7,283 bases of DNA. It comes from Gaiellasilicea sp035556515 (GTDB taxonomy: Bacteria; Actinomycetota; Thermoleophilia; Gaiellales; Gaiellaceae). The notes beneath the pieces are model-generated. The model was not told the origin of the DNA. It saw only the letters and a program-made list of their open reading frames with translations, and made no database searches. The position numbers were made by a program, and so were the translations under genes. Location of the stretch: contig DATMEO010000174.1 in the NCBI GenBank assembly GCA_035556515.1, positions 1 through 7,283 of the forward strand, written 5' to 3'. Below, one piece after another: positions 6,228 through 7,283 of the stretch; positions within the stretch are counted from its first letter, which is position 1, and each line of letters starts with the position of its first letter.

Positions 6228-6246
6228 CCGTCGCTCCCCGCGACGG
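6228..6246. promoter_or_regulatory. Inverted repeat upstream of the groES promoter
   Basis: CCGTCGC (6228-6234), spacer TCCCC, GCGACGG (6240-6246): a perfect 7-base inverted repeat ending 7 bases before the putative groES -35. It has no T-tract, so it is not a terminator. It does not match the HspR-binding HAIR consensus I remember (CTTGAGT and its complement). An operator for one or both divergent units is the simplest reading. Confidence 0.35.
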
Positions 6247-6253
6247 TTCTCGC

Positions 6254-6281
6254 TTGCGCAGCGTGCGGGAGACTGTAGAAT
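6254..6281 (+). promoter_or_regulatory. Sigma70-like promoter of groES-groEL
   Basis: A -10 hexamer TAGAAT (6276-6281; 5 of 6 to TATAAT) with a weak -35 TTGCGC (6254-6259) at 16-base spacing. Transcription would start near 6288, exactly where the CIRCE operator begins, the arrangement expected for HrcA repression. Confidence 0.65.
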
Positions 6282-6287
6282 GCCGTC

Positions 6288-6310
6288 GGCACTCTCACAC
6301 GCAGAGTGCC
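6288..6310. promoter_or_regulatory. CIRCE operator (HrcA-binding site)
   Basis: GGCACTC (6288-6294), 9-base spacer, GAGTGCC (6304-6310). The core GCACTC-N9-GAGTGC matches the CIRCE element bound by the heat-shock repressor HrcA; the outer TTA/TAA of the full consensus is not conserved. It overlaps the predicted transcription start and lies 39 bases before the groES ATG. HrcA itself is not in this window. Confidence 0.92.
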
Positions 6311-6336
6311 AGCTAGTGTCACAAAGTCTGAAGATT

Positions 6337-6343
6337 GAGGAGG
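6337..6343 (+). promoter_or_regulatory. Ribosome binding site of groES
   Basis: GAGGAGG, 6 bases before ATG 6350. It fixes the start there and excludes the in-frame TTG at 6335, which overlaps this site and would add five residues not typical of GroES. Confidence 0.85.
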
Positions 6344-6349
6344 CATCAC

Positions 6350-6655
6350 ATGAATTTGCAGCCTCTTGGTGACCGTCTGATCGTCGAGATCCTCGAAGAA
6401 GAGGAGATCACGACCAGCGGCATCGTGCTGCCCGACACCGCGAAGGAGAAGCCGCAGCGCGGCAAAGTCCTCGCGGTCGGTCCCGGCCCTCGAGACGAGG
6501 ACGGGGAGTACATCAAGATGGACGTCGAGGAGGGTGACGAGATCATCTTCTCCAAGTACGGCGGCACCGAGATCAAGGTCGGTGCGGACGATGTCCTGAT
6601 TCTGCGCGAGTCGGACGTCCTCGCAAAGGTCGTCGGCGATCGCGCCGCGGTCTAG
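6350..6655 (+). CDS. groS: Co-chaperonin GroES (Cpn10)
   Basis: 101 residues, normal for GroES. It forms the heptameric lid that caps GroEL in the cytoplasm and releases folded client proteins. The N-terminal LQPLGDRLIVE (3-13) is the family signature. The mobile loop (~17-36) contains the GroEL-contacting Ile25-Val26-Leu27 triplet, followed by LPDTAKEKPQ. GKVLAVGPG (38-46) precedes the roof hairpin, and the C-terminal DDVLILRESDVLAKV (80-94) is typical. The first gene of the groES-groEL operon, with a strong ribosome site and CIRCE control, so it should be heat-induced through loss of HrcA repression. GroEL follows after 33 bases with no terminator between. Its 5' end and codon use show nothing unusual. 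Confidence 0.98.
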   Translation: MNLQPLGDRLIVEILEEEEITTSGIVLPDTAKEKPQRGKVLAVGPGPRDEDGEYIKMDVEEGDEIIFSKYGGTEIKVGADDVLILRESDVLAKVVGDRAAV

Positions 6656-6673
6656 TCAGCACTAGGAAGTAAC

Positions 6674-6679
6674 AGGAGG
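6674..6679 (+). promoter_or_regulatory. Ribosome binding site of groEL
   Basis: AGGAGG, 9 bases before ATG 6689, within the 33-base groES-groEL gap. Confidence 0.8.
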
Positions 6680-6688
6680 AATACGGAA

Positions 6689-7283
6689 ATGGCTCACAAG
6701 GAGCTCAAGTTCAACGAGGACGCACGTCGCGCGCTCGAGCGCGGCGTCAACATCCTCGCCGACGCGGTCAAGGTGACGCTCGGCCCGAAGGGCCGCTACG
6801 TCGTGCTGGACAAGAAGTTCGGCGCGCCGACGATCACCAACGACGGCGTCACCATCGCCCGCGAGATCGAGGTCGAGGACCCGTTCGAGAACCAGGGGGC
6901 ACAGCTGGTACGCGAGGTCGCCACGGCGACCAACGACGTCGCCGGCGACGGCACGACGACCGCGACCGTGCTCGCCCAGGCGATCGTGCGCGAGGGCCTG
7001 AAGAACGTGGCCGCCGGCGCGAACCCGATGGGGATCAAGCGTGGCATCGAGGCGGCCGTCGAGGCCGTCGTCGAGGATCTGAAGAAGCAGTCGAAGGAGG
7101 TCTCGGGCAAGGAGGACATCGCCCGGGTCGCCACGATCTCGGCGCGCGAGCGCGAGATCGGCGACGTGATCGCGGACGCGATCGAGAAGGTCGGCAAGGA
7201 CGGCGTCGTGAACGTCGAGGAGGGCCAGACGTTCGGCCTCGAGCTCGAGTTCACCGAGGGCATGCAGTTCGACAAGGGCTACC
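6689..7283 (+). CDS. groL: Chaperonin GroEL (Cpn60), 3' end outside window
   Basis: The first 198 residues of a protein normally about 540 long; the frame runs open to the window edge. GroEL is the 14-subunit ATP-driven folding chamber that works with GroES. Visible are the equatorial nucleotide site VKVTLGPKGR (27-36), ITNDGVTIAREIE (49-61), the ATPase Asp87 in GDGTTTATV, NVAAGANPMGIKRG, and the beginning of the intermediate and apical regions (GMQFDKGY). Tyr37 replaces the common Asn and Gln69 the common Met in FENMGAQ; both are minor. The missing C-terminus (Gly-Gly-Met tail versus His-rich tail) would decide which actinobacterial GroEL type this is. Position directly after groES and behind CIRCE argues for the groES-linked copy. 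Confidence 0.98.
   Translation, partial: MAHKELKFNEDARRALERGVNILADAVKVTLGPKGRYVVLDKKFGAPTITNDGVTIAREIEVEDPFENQGAQLVREVATATNDVAGDGTTTATVLAQAIVREGLKNVAAGANPMGIKRGIEAAVEAVVEDLKKQSKEVSGKEDIARVATISAREREIGDVIADAIEKVGKDGVVNVEEGQTFGLELEFTEGMQFDKGY

Noticed and set aside
6335..6349. TTG start adding five residues to GroES
   Set aside because: It overlaps the Shine-Dalgarno GAGGAGG that serves ATG 6350, and GroES normally begins at the latter.
6796..7275. 159-codon minus-strand frame opposite groEL
   Set aside because: Ser/Thr-rich mirror of a highly conserved groEL reading frame.
1..7283. CRISPR arrays, tRNA/rRNA genes, insertion sequences, attachment sites
   Set aside because: No regularly spaced repeats, cloverleaf sequence, transposase or terminal repeats were seen; all stretches over 300 bases are coding.

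Overview
The window is GC-rich bacterial DNA with dense, tightly packed genes. Codon use is strongly GC-ending, GTG and TTG starts are common, and a CIRCE-controlled groES-groEL pair sits at the right end. Together with the overall style of the proteins this suggests an actinobacterium, plausibly of the class Thermoleophilia. That placement is an inference, because no rRNA or other marker is present.

Layout. Positions 24-614 (+) encode a LURP-one/tubby-like (phospholipid-scramblase-fold) protein. It converges on a 14-helix DHA2-family drug exporter (611-2062, -), and the two genes share a CTAG at their stops. A 43-base divergent gap separates the exporter from a small double zinc-ribbon protein (2106-2387, +). 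This is followed by a GC-rich hairpin (2409-2425) in the convergent gap.

From 6216 down to 2453 the minus strand carries a four-gene unit. In transcription order it holds a Nudix hydrolase, an ASCH-domain protein, a receiver/glutaredoxin-like/thioredoxin-reductase fusion, and a membrane-anchored class III nucleotide cyclase. The spacings are 10 bases, 35 bases and a 19-base overlap, so this is very likely an operon. The fusion protein lacks both the receiver phospho-acceptor Asp and the reductase CxxC. The cyclase has Arg where the adenine-recognising Lys normally sits. A perfect hairpin presents the fusion gene's Shine-Dalgarno sequence in its loop.

A 133-base divergent region (6217-6349) separates this operon from groES (6350-6655) and groEL (6689 onward, cut by the window edge). 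It holds a sigma70-like promoter, a clear CIRCE operator and two further unexplained inverted repeats.

How the genes may work together. GroES and GroEL form the chaperonin, probably repressed by HrcA through CIRCE. The operon opposite combines nucleotide clean-up (Nudix, ASCH) with a redox-flavoprotein scaffold and a second-messenger enzyme. This could be a stress or redox-to-cyclic-nucleotide module and is the most novel-looking part of the window, but the functional link is inferred only from gene order and overlap.
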